From Pycnopodia helianthoides (taxonomy: Eukaryota > Echinodermata > Asteroidea > Forcipulatida > Asteriidae), in contig CM063246.1 in NCBI GenBank assembly GCA_032158295.1, positions 777,371 through 841,370 of the forward strand: a stretch of 64,000 nucleotides of DNA, read 5' to 3'. Below, piece by piece: positions 10,585-21,940 of this stretch. The notes under the pieces are model-generated. The model did no database searches and was not told where the DNA came from. It was given only the letters and a program-made list of their open reading frames with translations. The position numbers and the translations under genes are program-made. The first letter of the stretch is position 1. The number at the start of each line of letters is the position of its first letter.

Positions 10585-10745
10585 CGTGGCCGAGCGGTCA
10601 AGCGCACTGAGATGACACAAGCTCTGATGTTTTCGGGTTCGAGTCCCGGTCTTGACACGTGTGTCCAGTGTTGTGTTATGCACGTGAACAACTCCAGAGT
10701 ACACTTATAGCTAAGAGAAGGGGTTTGCCCCGGAGTTTCTGGCAG
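10585..10745 (+). repeat. tRNA-Leu/Ser-like SINE, second body type
   Basis: The head CGTGGCCGAGCGGTCAAG ... GGGTTCGAGTCCCGG is clear; the tail (TAAGAGAAGGGGTTTGCCCC, GTTTCTGGCA) differs from the 43465 element and resembles that at 8664-8925. Confidence 0.65.
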
Positions 10746-11382
10746 TTTGCGCAGCAGCAACTTGATAAACCTTTAGAAAAGTGCTTCATAAATCGGTTTC
10801 ATAGATTATTAAAAAAAATTAAAAAAATAAAAAACCTGTCATAAATAAAATGCAATTTTTTTTTTGAAGATTTCATGTACATTTCGGTGTATTGCACACA
10901 ATCACAAAATGCATGTCAGCCTCAACCAATGTGCAATTTAATATACCGCATTAATGATAAGCTTGTGCACATGGCTTGAACCGATTGTTGAACCACGGAA
11001 GTGACTCCCATCTAAATATTTGCAATTAACAAAAATCAATTTGCTCTTCAAAAATTAAAAGCCTCTTTGTAGTCTATAATCACAGTGGTCGCCTTGACGC
11101 ACTCGGCCGTGAAAACAATTACGCCTTCAAAATTGAGGTTGGTTCCCTTGAAGGTCGTGAGGCCCCCAAATAATTAAAAGTTGCAAAAAAAACTGTGAGA
11201 GAAGATGAAAAAAGTAATGCTTATCTTGAGATGTAACAGAAAAACCCCAAATAGACATGTGCAAGTCTCGCGCGCATTCAAACTTCCGGGACCATGTGTG
11301 GTCCCAACCGTATGGATTTTTACGAGGGCGGAATTTTGCTCTGTCAATTTATTTTAGTATGGGGGTTGAACGAAGAAAAATT

Positions 11383-11454
11383 GACTAGAGCGGGATTTGA
11401 ACCAACGACCTCCGGATTAACGAACCGGCGCTCTACCAACTGAGCTATCTAGCC
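11383..11454 (-). repeat. tRNA-Asn-like head of a SINE with intact cloverleaf
   Basis: 72 nt that fold as a tRNA: acceptor GGCTAGA with TCTAGTC, D arm GCTC/GAGC, anticodon arm CCGGT-TCGTTAA-TCCGG (anticodon GTT, one T-T mismatch), T arm with loop TTCAAAT. The same 3' extension (AATTTTTCT..GTTCAACCCC) follows here and in copies at 154-250 and 39978-40057, which marks it as a SINE head rather than a tRNA gene. Confidence 0.7.
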
Positions 11455-11923
11455 CTATATTGGCGGTCTCCCTATTTTGTCAATATCTTTGTTCGGGGTG
11501 CCGAATTTATTTTGGTTTAAAACCCTCCGATGGTCTACAGGTCTGCAACCAATAAACCGAAAACACATTTTCCTTAATTATTCGTTCATTTTTTTAGCAA
11601 AAAAAAAAAAAAAACAGGTGAAACCCTTTAAGTTCTATCCTAAGACAGGCCCGATCGACATGGCCTATTACCCTTTAGGCATGCATATGACCCACGGACT
11701 CCGAATCCCCAGTTATAAAACATTTTTGTATAACTAATTAAAGATAGATCTATTACCGGATTGGTACATGGTAAGCATGCACGCCATAGAGGCCTACTGG
11801 TTTAATTACGAGTGAAGTAAAAATGAAACTCTAAAAAATAAATTATCTACAAAAGAGCCGTCCCGCATTCGTTGTTTTTAAATGTTTGAGAAGCGTTACT
11901 TTGTCCCAAACAATCTAGGGCCT

Positions 11924-12268
11924 TTAAAGGCCCTGTACACTATTGGTAAGATCGAAAAACACAATGTTCACAGATTCACACGTAACTTACAATATGATTT
12001 AAAGTAAGTAATGGTAGAAAGGGTTCCTTAAAATATTTCTGCCTAAAATGCTATCGTTTCTGAGAAACGAGTAAAACAATAGTAATTATCGCGCGCGATA
12101 ATTTGAAAAAACAGAAAACACATAAGATCTCTTTTCACTATTTTCTCGTGACCTCGATGACCAATTGAGCTCAAACTTTCACAGGTTTGTTTGTTCATGC
12201 ATATGTTTAATCACACAAAATGTGGACACTGATTTTGAGCAGTTACCAAAAGTGTACAATACCTTTAA
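11924..12268 (+). mobile_element. TTAAAGG MITE family 1, copy d
   Basis: Complete 345-bp copy between TTAA duplications, with the intact central palindrome. The left flank CCTTTAA looks like the end of another element of the same type. Confidence 0.88.
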
Positions 12269-15200
12269 GTGCGGTTTAAAATGATGATATAACATAAATC
12301 ATTCTTACAATTATTTATAAGTTTTTCATGAGTTGTTACACTTAAGTTTATCCGCTAAAAAAATGTGTCCCTCTATTCGCCTTTTGTAACGTAGACCTAG
12401 GCACCGAATTCGATTAGAGAGGTCTGGGGTCGAGTGGTCAAACGGGTACCAGTCTAAACGTTGGCACGATTTGGTTTACGCTGTGGGGGAAAACACAATG
12501 GACCGTTGGGAGCGATTGCGCACTCTGGTATTAACTAATTTGCGGTTAGATACCTTGAACTAATACCAACTGACAAAGCAAAGTGGACTTACCACCAACT
12601 TAATTGATCGCTAATTGTGTTTGGCCTAATTGCATACCATCGTTAAAGACGCCCGCCCTAACTTTGAACAACGATTATGCTTAGGAGGAACTGTAGCATA
12701 TTACACTCTTTCAAAGATTGTTTAATTAAACAGAGCACCACATAATAAACACACATGTTGAGAAGTAACTATTTCTAGTTGTGCAACATGCCTTGCGGAA
12801 ATTCCCCCTTTGAAGGAGTGATAGTTCTGAGAATAACCGTTGGTATTGTCTCGAAGTTTCGAGCCGAGTGTACTCTGATCGTCTTCAGGAGAATACTGGA
12901 CTGAAGGCTTGAAGGCCTGGACTGGAGGCTTATAAAGTAGCTTTAGAAGGATGTATAACCGTTCGAAACGTCCAGACAATATACCAACGGCTCTTCTCAG
13001 AGCCAGCACTCACTCAAAAGAATGTTTTCACATAATTGTACCAGCAATATATCTACCGCAAATGTTGCTTAATTCCAGTATGGGGACCTACTTAAGCTCT
13101 TGACAAAAAATCAGAGCGAGAGAAGGATGCGATTTGCTGGCCACTGCTGAGAAATGAAGAACCAGTGTCTAGACTCGTTCACTGGACCCCTAAGCAGGCG
13201 CGGTTCTACAGGGGGGCTGGGGGCTGGGGGGGCTAAAGCCCCTCCAAACTTTTGTTCAAGGTTTAAGGTTAATTTATTTTCCACAGTATCGAACAAAGAA
13301 ACATTATCATCAGAATACAACTTAACAGTATAGATATAAAGAACATGATTAAAAAACAATTATGACACTGCAGAGGGATCCATTTTAGAAGCAGAGCTTG
13401 TAGGCAATGGTCCCTAAAGACATGCATTTGCACTGAGACGGATAATAACAATAGGTGAACCAAAAGGTCCGTGATCTAGTCGAGCCACTAAGGGGAAATA
13501 GTTTAATAGGTCTCAATGCACAAGCACCTACTCAGAAATAAATTAAAGAAGATCACTTTAAAACAAACAGACGAATGGGACGAAAACGAAACAGTGGACT
13601 GTGGACTAAACTAACACAACGGCCTTGCAGTCTGCCAGTAAAGTACCGACCGAAACTGAGTGATCACACCCAGGGGAGCCCACGGAGGGAATAACATCTA
13701 GCCCCCCCCCCCCCCCGAAAAAAAGGCAAGGGAAAAAAAGGAGAAGATACATGCAGGAAAATACTGGATCTTCATTCAATATTATTATGAATAGATATGC
13801 ACGGTCTTTTAACATAATATACTATAGTCTTGGCCCAGACAACATCTACGGCTAAATGTTTCACGTCGGACAAGCGCGGTGCTTAGAACTGCGGTTTCCG
13901 CCGGCGCGCGCTTCCGCGTCGTTTTGTTTTGTATCACATGAAGATTAAAAAAAACAATCTCACTTTGGAAATGAAGACGATGCGGTGATAGAACACAAGT
14001 GGCTCATCATATTATCACCGGAAAAAATGTTCTTTTTAGTAAGTTCCAACCTTTTTCCCTCCACCTCCCCTCCCTTCCTAAAAACCTTCCTTGTTTCTAT
14101 TAGTGTAAGGAGGCTTGAAAACATCAAAGAAAAGTTATGTTTTAAACATTGCCTATTGACTTTTCAAAAGACCGAGAACTTTGTCTCCCACTTAAACAAC
14201 AAACAGTCATAGGATGGTTGATTACGAGACCACACCAGAGCCATGGGACATTAGTTTCACAACGTTTCTCTGCCTATTTATCTCTCGATGGCTACCTCCG
14301 GAGATAAAATAGTTTCCATTTTTCCGCCCTCCAATAAGCACAACACTAATTCGCTGCAGACTGGTTATACGGTCTCCACTCTCTCTCTCTCTCTCTCACC
14401 ACCCTCCCTCCCTCCATTCCGTCCGGCCCCCGGGCTTCCGGTGGTTTTTGCCCCCCCCCCCGTTTTCTATAGAACTACTTGACGCCTCAAATGTTTTTGA
14501 AAGTTTGCCTTTCCATACATGATTCTCACTCGTCACGGAGAGAATCTTCATAACTGACAAATTTGTAAGCTTTTTGAACATTATGAGTGCGTTCCAGTCT
14601 TAAATATTTTTCTTTGCTTGTCCATTAATAAAACCTCTCTATATGATGTTTATATCGAATACCATCAAAATGTTTTCTTGGCCACATGATCTCATCCTTT
14701 GACTTGATTGCAAACGGCTACATGTATGATTTCACTCTAACCTCTATAAACATCCCATAATAATCTCAATCAAAGTCGTTACACCACTGCAAACCTTTGA
14801 TCTGTCCACCATTTTGGAGTCAAAATAATTTGCACGGAACTGCATCATGTGTTGTATGATTATTGTATCTTTCTACTAATTACGCGCCAAATACATGAAA
14901 AATGCGTTGTATACATGTTGCTTTTTGACTCCGAAAATGAAAAAGCAGTAGCGAAAGTTAGAGGGTGGTGTCACGTGCCAAAGGTCTAGCCCCCCCCAAA
15001 AAAAAATAAATAAATTGTGGATCTTAAACCGCGCCTGCCCCTATAAGCATGGTAGGAGGAAACACAGAAGAAGTGCACTTTACCTACACCAACATACAAC
15101 AAATAGTTACCTCCTACCATCCACAAACAATGCAAAACTTCAAACTTCACTCACAAACAGTGTCGAGAAAATTGGAGCTCAAATAATATTAATGAAAACA

Positions 15201-16371
15201 ATATATTGGTTTTCTTCTCCAAAGTATACATTATAGACAATGACAAAATGTATAACTATATTTCTTGAAGTAGGTTGCGTCTTAGGAATTCCGAGGTCAT
15301 AGAACATCTGTCATGCTCCCATAGATGGTGACGGTGAATCCATCTGGAAACGCATCCATGTATTGATTTAGTGTAATGATTTAGTGTAATGATTTAGTGT
15401 ATTGATTTAGTGTATTGATTCACATTCCATAATGTCCTAGTATTGATGGGGCGTGTGTGTCTAAATTGTCTCACACAGAACACCTTTATAGGGTTCTCGG
15501 TAATGCTCTCCCAGTTCATGTCCCCGATGTCCAGTGGTGGGCCAGGTTTGTCCCAAACTACTACATCCTGAACCAGGTTTGGCGCGATGGCTCGGTCACT
15601 ACGACGAGTGCATGGCCATTGAAGGATATAACTATTGCCTTATAGTTGATATGTCTCTGAACACAACCATGTTGTCAAAAAATAGGGTGAGTTAATAAAA
15701 AGTTACAACAAAGTACAAAATCAAATGTCCCCTGACAAAAGAGTTTCAGGTTACAAGTTTTTTCCATACCATAAGCAGTACAAGTTTTCTCCTTGGTTCT
15801 ACCCTTTTTCACTAAACCACTCACAGTACTACCATGATACTGCTCAACAGGTGACGTCATCTTTCTCACACAATACCTATACATCATTATTTAGGGAAGC
15901 GCCATTCAAGGTAGATACTGATTTTAGGTATTGGTATACTTTTGTGGCAATTTTTACAAACGAGAAAATAGAATTAGCTGTTGCAAACTGCTTACCAACC
16001 AAAAGGACCTGTAGTATAAACGCAAACAAATTAGTTAGTGGCCTGACGTTTCGACCTAGAAGGCTAAATGACAAGACAACACACATACAAGGGTGCCAAG
16101 AGCAGTCAAGTGGAAATACAAGAATAGAGAGAGTGGAGAGAGAAAAGCAAGAAGCATTCAGAGAGAGCAGGGGTAAGCAGGGATTATGGAGACAAGGGTG
16201 GGTTGGAAGGAAGGGGATGGCTAGACCAAAGAAGTTGGAAACACAAAGGACAAAATGGAAGGTTGGAAGAAAAGTAAATAATTAGTTAGGGCAGACTAAA
16301 AATATGGATATCTGTGGGGGAAAGGGAGAAGGCAAAGACAATTTTTTAGAGACAACACAAGAACGAATTAC
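12269..16371. other. First intron of the channel gene (right half)
   Basis: Besides the Penelope-like tail at 12840-13055 this holds a T-C run near 14380, poly-C/poly-G runs (13702, 14450, 14990) and a short tandem repeat of TGATTTAGTGTAA at about 15366-15420. The open frame at 15725-16285 on the plus strand shows no family motif. No gene is supported. Confidence 0.5.
12840..13055 (+). mobile_element. Penelope-like tail, copy 3
   Basis: Related tail with an expanded core region (GTTCGAAACGTCCAGAC) and hairpin GGCTCTTCTCAGAGCC at 12989-13004, a loop variant with the stem intact. It is followed by CACTCAAAAGAATG and CATAATTGTACC as in the other copies. A further tail-like piece is near 15100-15150 (CCTCCTACCATCC ... 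CTTCAAAC). Confidence 0.5.
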
Positions 16372-16634
16372 CTCCTGAAAATACTGTCCTGGCTGTTAAC
16401 AATGTATTTCAATCCCGTAACCCCTACAGCTTCCGGCACCGTCGACGTCCATGCTGTGAAGAACTTACTCAAGCGACTGCGCGTCTTCTTCTTCTTCGTA
16501 TTCTTCGTCCCCTTTTCACCAAGAACTTCCTTTCGTTTGTTCCCATCATTATCCGTCGCTATTTCCTCGTCGCCATAGCTGAAGGAGGCGATGCTGAGAT
16601 CGTCTCCGATAGGTCTGACTTTCACCATCGGCAT
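16372..16634 (-). CDS. DEG/ENaC channel exon 1: cytoplasmic N-terminus
   Basis: First coding exon, 87 codons plus two bases. I place the start at the first ATG (16634); a second ATG lies two codons on, and the frame stays open upstream without an ATG. The first half is acidic and lysine-rich (a KKKKTR run), as expected for a cytoplasmic tail. It then reads FFTAWTSTVPEAVGVTGLKY, the conserved pre-membrane region of ASIC channels, and ends NSQDSIFRR at the membrane entry. The donor is GAG|GTAATT in phase 2, which joins exactly to the G at 8297. Odd point: the family His-Gly gating motif before LKYI reads Thr-Gly here; the glycine is kept. The upstream promoter and 5' UTR are not identifiable. 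Confidence 0.85.
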
Positions 16635-17089
16635 AGAGAACAAGCGCGTCCGGGAAACGAAAGTATCGAGGGAGAGAAAGTCAACTGAACAACAGGCCAC
16701 TGCCGTACTTTATGGAGTCTCGCTGATCCGTACGCAAACAAAAACAGACAAATGTGTTTGTACATTGCTAAGAGCAGCAAATGGCTAATAGAGCGGCAAA
16801 TATTCAACAGTCGGTGACAAACGCTCTTGCGACTGTTACGTCACCTAACAATCAATAAACAGTTGCTATGTCAGCACAAAATACACTTTAATGAGTTTGT
16901 AATTGCCCGGGGCAAGAACTGGTTTTCCATTTAAGATGGTTCTCTAATAAGAGGAGAACACTACTAGAATGTAGACGCTTGCTGTTAGTTGAGCAAGATT
17001 CAACACAAGGTTATTTTGTACGGAGCTCTGGAAGTGCCATCCGACTTGTTGAGATCCTGAGATAATTTTACTGCGGGATGATGACCATC

Positions 17090-17198
17090 TAATTTTCTTG
17101 CTAACCTGTAAAATACGCTTACGCTTAAGCAAATTGTATACTACAGTAAGCACGCAAATGTGTTTACCGTTAAGCAGCGCTATGGAACTGGGCCCAGT
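17090..17198 (+). mobile_element. Family 7 MITE, partial copy
   Basis: Only the right half is clear (GTTAAGCAGCGCTATGGAAC, TGGGCCCA). Confidence 0.6.
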
Positions 17199-17430
17199 TA
17201 AATCCATTGTTTTCAGCAATTTTGGGGTCAAATCAGTCAAAAAAAGGACGTAGCTTCTTCAAGTCCAGTAAATTATCAACTTGTATTGTAGACACTGAGG
17301 GGGGGGGGGGGGGGCGTCAATGAAGTGTTAGTTTATCAGATACCTTACTACGGCTAATACGTTTGCCATATATGCAGGTTCACATGCTGGTGGGTGTAAC
17401 ACCCCCTCCCCACCATAGACCCTTTTAAGA

Positions 17431-17712
17431 GGTATATAACCATGATATAACCAAACAGACATATGAAGCTAAACCACGAATCACAACCACCATGCACGTT
17501 TTATGGTAGCTTGGTAGGGGAGAGGGGTAGGGGTAGGTAGGGGGTAGGGTTAGTGTTGGGGTCAGGTTAGGGTGAGGGTTAGGGTTAGGGGTAGGGTTTA
17601 AAAAAAGTTAGGGTTACTATCTGAGAAACGGGGAACCAGTGGCAGCTACCATAGAACGTGCATGTGGCTCGTGGTTTAGCTTCATACGTCTGTTTGGTTA
17701 TAATATGCCTCC
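17431..17712 (+). mobile_element. Inverted-repeat element with telomere-like core, copy 1
   Basis: Arms ATAACCAAACAGACATATGA ... CTAAACCACGA and their inverse; the core near 17515-17620 is irregular GGGTTAGGGTTAGGG and GGGGTAGGGGTAGG. Confidence 0.75.
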
Positions 17713-19153
17713 CTTTTAATGTTGAATTGTTAAGTTAGAAGGTACGTTGATGTTCATGATTTTGTCCTTTCATTGTTACGAGACATTGATTGTATAAACA
17801 TAGAGGATACCATTGCTGTACGTAAATTTTGTTTTCCTTTTTCTTTTCTTTTTACCCAAGAGAGAAAATTGTTTCTCATCGCAACTTGTCACAACTCTCA
17901 CAAATTGACCTTTCCATTGTGGATAAACAAACCGTTTTGGTTGGCATGGAAGGCCGAATGTCAGTGAAACATCCAATCGTCTTGCCAGATAAATTTACCA
18001 AAATACAACACTCAGTTCTGCAAGCTTTAACGAATAGATCCCATGATTGGTTGCTTTGTTTCCAACAAATTCGAAAGTACTCCTGAACATTTTGTGTAAC
18101 ATTAAATATCCGTTTTTGCTTTGCTTTGATGGTTTCCCATAGTTTTCCAACCTTGGTTGGCAAAAACTCGGACTGTGACGTTACAACAGAAAGGTCTCTT
18201 TAAACAGCACTGCCCTTGTCACAGGGAATTCGTGTCGCCCCGCCTCCCCCCCCCCCCTCAACACGGCGAACCGTGTACACATTTCTTCCGATAGCGCCCT
18301 CTTTTGAATCATCCTCCTTCATTCCATGTTAATTTCACATAATTATAGAGGGACAGAATATCCGGGGGAACAGATTTCCATAGACACCGGCAAATAAGCG
18401 GCCAATCCAAACCTCCAAACAGTCATTCAAGTTCAATAAATTTTGTAAGCAGTTGTTCCTTTTCATCATGTGATTGAAAAAAAGATAACAATTTAATTGA
18501 ACAATCCACTCGAGCAGCATTCAAACTCAAATTCAAAGAAAATCTCTAGTTGTGCCTACTCTGCTAAAATGAGAACCGACTTCCCAAGACTAAAAGTATG
18601 TTGGTTTATATAAACTGGTATACACAGGTTGATAAAAATAAAAGACAATTGGTGGCTTTACACTGTTATGAAATCTAAACCCGGTAATGTTAATATCAAC
18701 ATTTTACACTTTTTTTTACCCGGGGACCATTTTGATTCAATCTATTGTTTTTTCGAATGGTTCAATTCATTCATTTTTCACAACCGTACGATTTAAGCTT
18801 TATATGCAAATATTCAATTTTCAGGGAGTTTTAGAAAAGCAATTTATTATGAGTTTTTAATGCCAATGGTGAATTTTAGGTGCTGTGAAGGGTTATGAAA
18901 AAACGTATTCTTCAACACTGTTAAAAAAAACACTGTTGATTCGAGTCCACCTCCAACTTGCCAGCTACAATATGAAATTCATAGACCTGAGCTATATAAC
19001 TTACAACCTAATGAATACACGGTGACTTTTTAGAATGAACACAAATTCTTTAACCAAGGGCAGCCATTTACGCGCTGCCATAGAGATGCATTACAAAGTG
19101 CAGTCATTCATTGTATTCATCTCAACATAATTCAATAGACCCCTTACATTGAG

Positions 19154-19412
19154 GCATATAACCAAACAGACTTATGAAGCTAAACCACGAACCACAACCA
19201 TGCACGTTCTATGGTAGCTGCCACTGGTTCCCTGTTTCTCAGCTGGTAACCCTAACTTTTTTCCTTTTTTTTCAAACCCTCACCCTAACCCTAACCCTGC
19301 CCCCTATCCCTTCCCCTACCCCTACCCCTACCCCTACAGCTACCATATAATGTGCGTGGTGGTTGTGATTCGTGGTTTAGCTTCATATGTCTGTTTGGTT
19401 ATATATCTCCTT
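19154..19412 (-). mobile_element. Inverted-repeat element with telomere-like core, copy 2
   Basis: Same arms as copy 1 with the core in the opposite orientation (CCCTAACCCTAACCC, then CCCCTACCCCTACCCC at about 19275-19340). Confidence 0.75.
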
Positions 19413-20805
19413 ACAATGGCCGTCATCGTTGATGAAACGTGCACGCGTGAAAGGCTATTATTGGCTTAGACTGGTCCCCTGTCTTTATCCGCAAGGATGA
19501 AGACAGGTACTGGTCTACAAGCCCAGTGATTTCATTGGATACAGTGATTTCATTGGAAAATCGTGCAGATAATCAGTTTTTTAGTGCAATGATTGGTCCG
19601 AGGTGACGTAATTTGTCAGCTTGCACTTTCGATCGTCTGCATGCAGCGTGTGCATAATGTTTGTACATGTAATGTTGTTTTATTCACTATGTAATATGTG
19701 TACATGTACATGTGACGTGACTGCGAATCTTCGCGTGGAATAAATGCAAGGTCAAAGGTACATCTGGCAACATCCGGTCAGGCTGGTATCTCGAAGTGTG
19801 ACGTCAGATGTTCAGATGTTCAGGCTATCATTGGCTGAGAGTTGTGCGCAGCGCGTACACGCGTGAACGTTTCCATTTCGTTTTTATTACAGATGGTGGA
19901 TAATGACGTCATGTGCAATCCTTTATATAAGGAACAAGTATAGAGGTAATGGTCAATTGAACAAAGATGTGTACAAAACTACAACAGTAATGATGAATAG
20001 ATATGGAGGCATATTCAAAAGAAAAAGTTTTATATAGAAATACCTTTATGAAATAATGGGCATAAAAAACAAGAAACTCAATCAACGACATCACTGAAAT
20101 TCCCTTCCTGAATTCTATCCAGTGATTAACATCGAGATTAACTCGTACTTTGTGGAATGCAGACCCCGCGAGTGTGTTCGCCATTCGGGAATGAGGTTGT
20201 TTTCAACAAATGCGGCAATTCTTCATTTTTGTCATTAGTCATTAGGGAATGTTCTCTGGAGAATGGACTGTGCAAGTCTAACGCTAATTGGAAACGGGAA
20301 AACAACTCGAACGAAGATTCATTTTTCTATTAAGTCAAACCCCCTTTTTTTATAAAAAAATTTTTTTACACACATTTTGAAATAAAATACCCATAGCAAT
20401 GTTACAAATGTTTTTCAGCTTTTTTATTTTTACTTTCCCAAAATGTTTTTTAAAAAATAAATTGAAAAAAAATTAAAACTTGGGACGAGGATGCTTTTTT
20501 TTTAAAAAACCCTTTTGCCAATCACGCCCAGTTGTCGCCGTTTATATGGGTTAATGATAACATGAACGTCAATTGGGCAACATTCTTAATCGTTTAAAAA
20601 GTAACCAAAAACGGGGAAAAAGTCATGTTCTCAGTTTTCTTTGATGGTTTGTTAAATTTCTTTACTTTCAAATATTTCATTTTCTTATACATTTTATTTC
20701 CCCCAATGTGATGTACTTTTTCAGAGCCATAAAATAATAAATAAAGTATTTGAAAAACAGAATCGCGTGCACGTATAAAATTAATATTTGGTCGCGGGAA
20801 TTTCG

Positions 20806-20905
20806 NNNNNNNNNNNNNNNNNNNNNNNNNNNNNNNNNNNNNNNNNNNNNNNNNNNNNNNNNNNNNNNNNNNNNNNNNNNNNNNNNNNNNNNNNNNNNNN
20901 NNNNN
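20806..20905. other. Assembly gap, 100 N
   Basis: Exactly 100 undetermined bases, a standard scaffold-gap length. The right side starts in the middle of a family 5 MITE; the left side is unrelated AT-rich sequence, so the real gap size is unknown. Confidence 1.
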
Positions 20906-21542
20906 TGAGATATCACCGAAAAACCGGAGCGAATATTTCCACGACAGGAAGAATATTTTCAATAGGAATACACAGTCTGAGAAGCGTTTCTGACAGAAAC
21001 GCTTCTCGGATTCAAATTTTGGGGATAAAAAGTGATATATTTTTCTGGATACCATCCCATTGTTCTTTGCCTCTCTTTTTTGCTACAAATGGATATGTTT
21101 TTCGTTTGTGCTTGTTTTTGCCTCTGACGAAGGTCCGGTTTGGATCGAAAGCTAAGGCCATCTACCCTACAAATTTTATATATCACCGGTCATCAGGTTT
21201 TTTCCTGTCTGCAACTCAGCGGTTTTAACAGACCCCACCAACCGTAGTAAGAAACTTATTTTTCTGTTGTGGTATCCCTTCGTGGTGATCCCTTTGAGTT
21301 GCTTGTTCTTTGTTTTTTACTCGTCATTACCATATCCATTTTATCCTTCCCTTTTCCTCACCTGTTCTTTTCAGAACATTTCCCAACAAATGCATATTTC
21401 CCATGCCATAACTGTATTTACTTCGAAGTGAAAAGCTTCTCAAAATTCATTTTACTACCTAAAGCTGCTGAACTTCTTACCAAGTAAGTTTTTATTGCCA
21501 TTAATTTTCAGAGTCATTACCAAATGTGTACTGTGCCTTTAA
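20906..21542 (+). mobile_element. TTAAAGG MITE family 5, copy next to the gap and interrupted
   Basis: Starts inside the assembly gap and ends at TTAA 21539-21542. Compared with 40817-41179, about 360 bp (roughly 21044-21404) is inserted between GTGATATATTTT and CATAACTG. Confidence 0.8.
21044..21404 (+). mobile_element. Insertion in the family 5 copy, possible Penelope-like fragment
   Basis: Contains CTGACGA (21124-21130), a stem GGTCC/GGATC and CGAAAGC, again the order of a hammerhead-type core. No coding sequence is visible. The class is tentative. Confidence 0.35.
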
Positions 21543-21940
21543 AAAACGACGGACCATTTGTTTTTCCGGAGAGTGGACTTCATAATAAGTTAACTTTTTA
21601 AATTAAAAACCAATCGATTCAGTTCTGAAAGTTACCAGCTCCACACTAGTTTGTCTTCAAAGCATTGTCCCGTATCGTCAAGGTCTTAAAGCACAACATC
21701 AGTCGCACAATAAACACGTGACTTAATCTCCTGGCCAAGGAAAAAGTGACATCAGGCGGAAGATTGAGCAGAGCTGTCCTATGGCTGTATGGTTTAGCGT
21801 AATGATCCTGCGTTTCCACTGCGCAAAGAAAAACTGACAAGAAAACAACAGACTCTCCAATTACGGTGGGGAAAGTCACGCCGCTGCTCAGCGATTCTTT
21901 ACACGCAAAGACTGAGGCATTGCTATCTCTAATCAATAAT

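Larger units (their letters stand above)
3409..16634 (-). other. DEG/ENaC (ASIC-like) channel gene, 5' part, six recognised exons
   Basis: Gene locus on the minus strand, read from right to left. Recognised coding exons are 16372-16634, 8131-8297, 5795-5965, 4771-4861, 3666-3853 and 3409-3556. Most have good splice sites; phases match at the 1-2, 4-5 and 5-6 joins. The product belongs to the DEG/ENaC/ASIC family of trimeric amiloride-sensitive sodium channels of the plasma membrane. The most similar family members are acid-sensing channels, but the gating stimulus cannot be read from sequence. At least one short exon is missing from my model between exons 2 and 3 and probably one between 3 and 4, because phases and conserved residues do not join. 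The final exons (second membrane helix and pore) would lie below position 1. Introns are filled with MITEs and SINEs. Confidence 0.85.
16700..21940. other. Intergenic region between divergent genes
   Basis: Runs from the channel gene 5' end (minus) to the cyclase 5' end (plus). Holds the two telomere-like elements, a partial family 7 MITE, the gap and the interrupted family 5 MITE. I see no third gene; core promoters are not recognisable. Confidence 0.6.

Noticed and set aside
11383..11454. Functional tRNA gene
   Set aside because: Dispersed copies share the same non-tRNA 3' extension, which marks a SINE.
15725..16285. 186-codon plus-strand frame
   Set aside because: Lies in a channel intron, is basic and low-complexity at its end, and matches no family I know.
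17515..17620. True interstitial telomere or fusion point
   Set aside because: The repeats are irregular and lie inside an inverted-repeat element with a second copy nearby.
21866..21940. Cyclase start upstream of 21941
   Set aside because: The frame begins with GTG there; 21941 is the first ATG.
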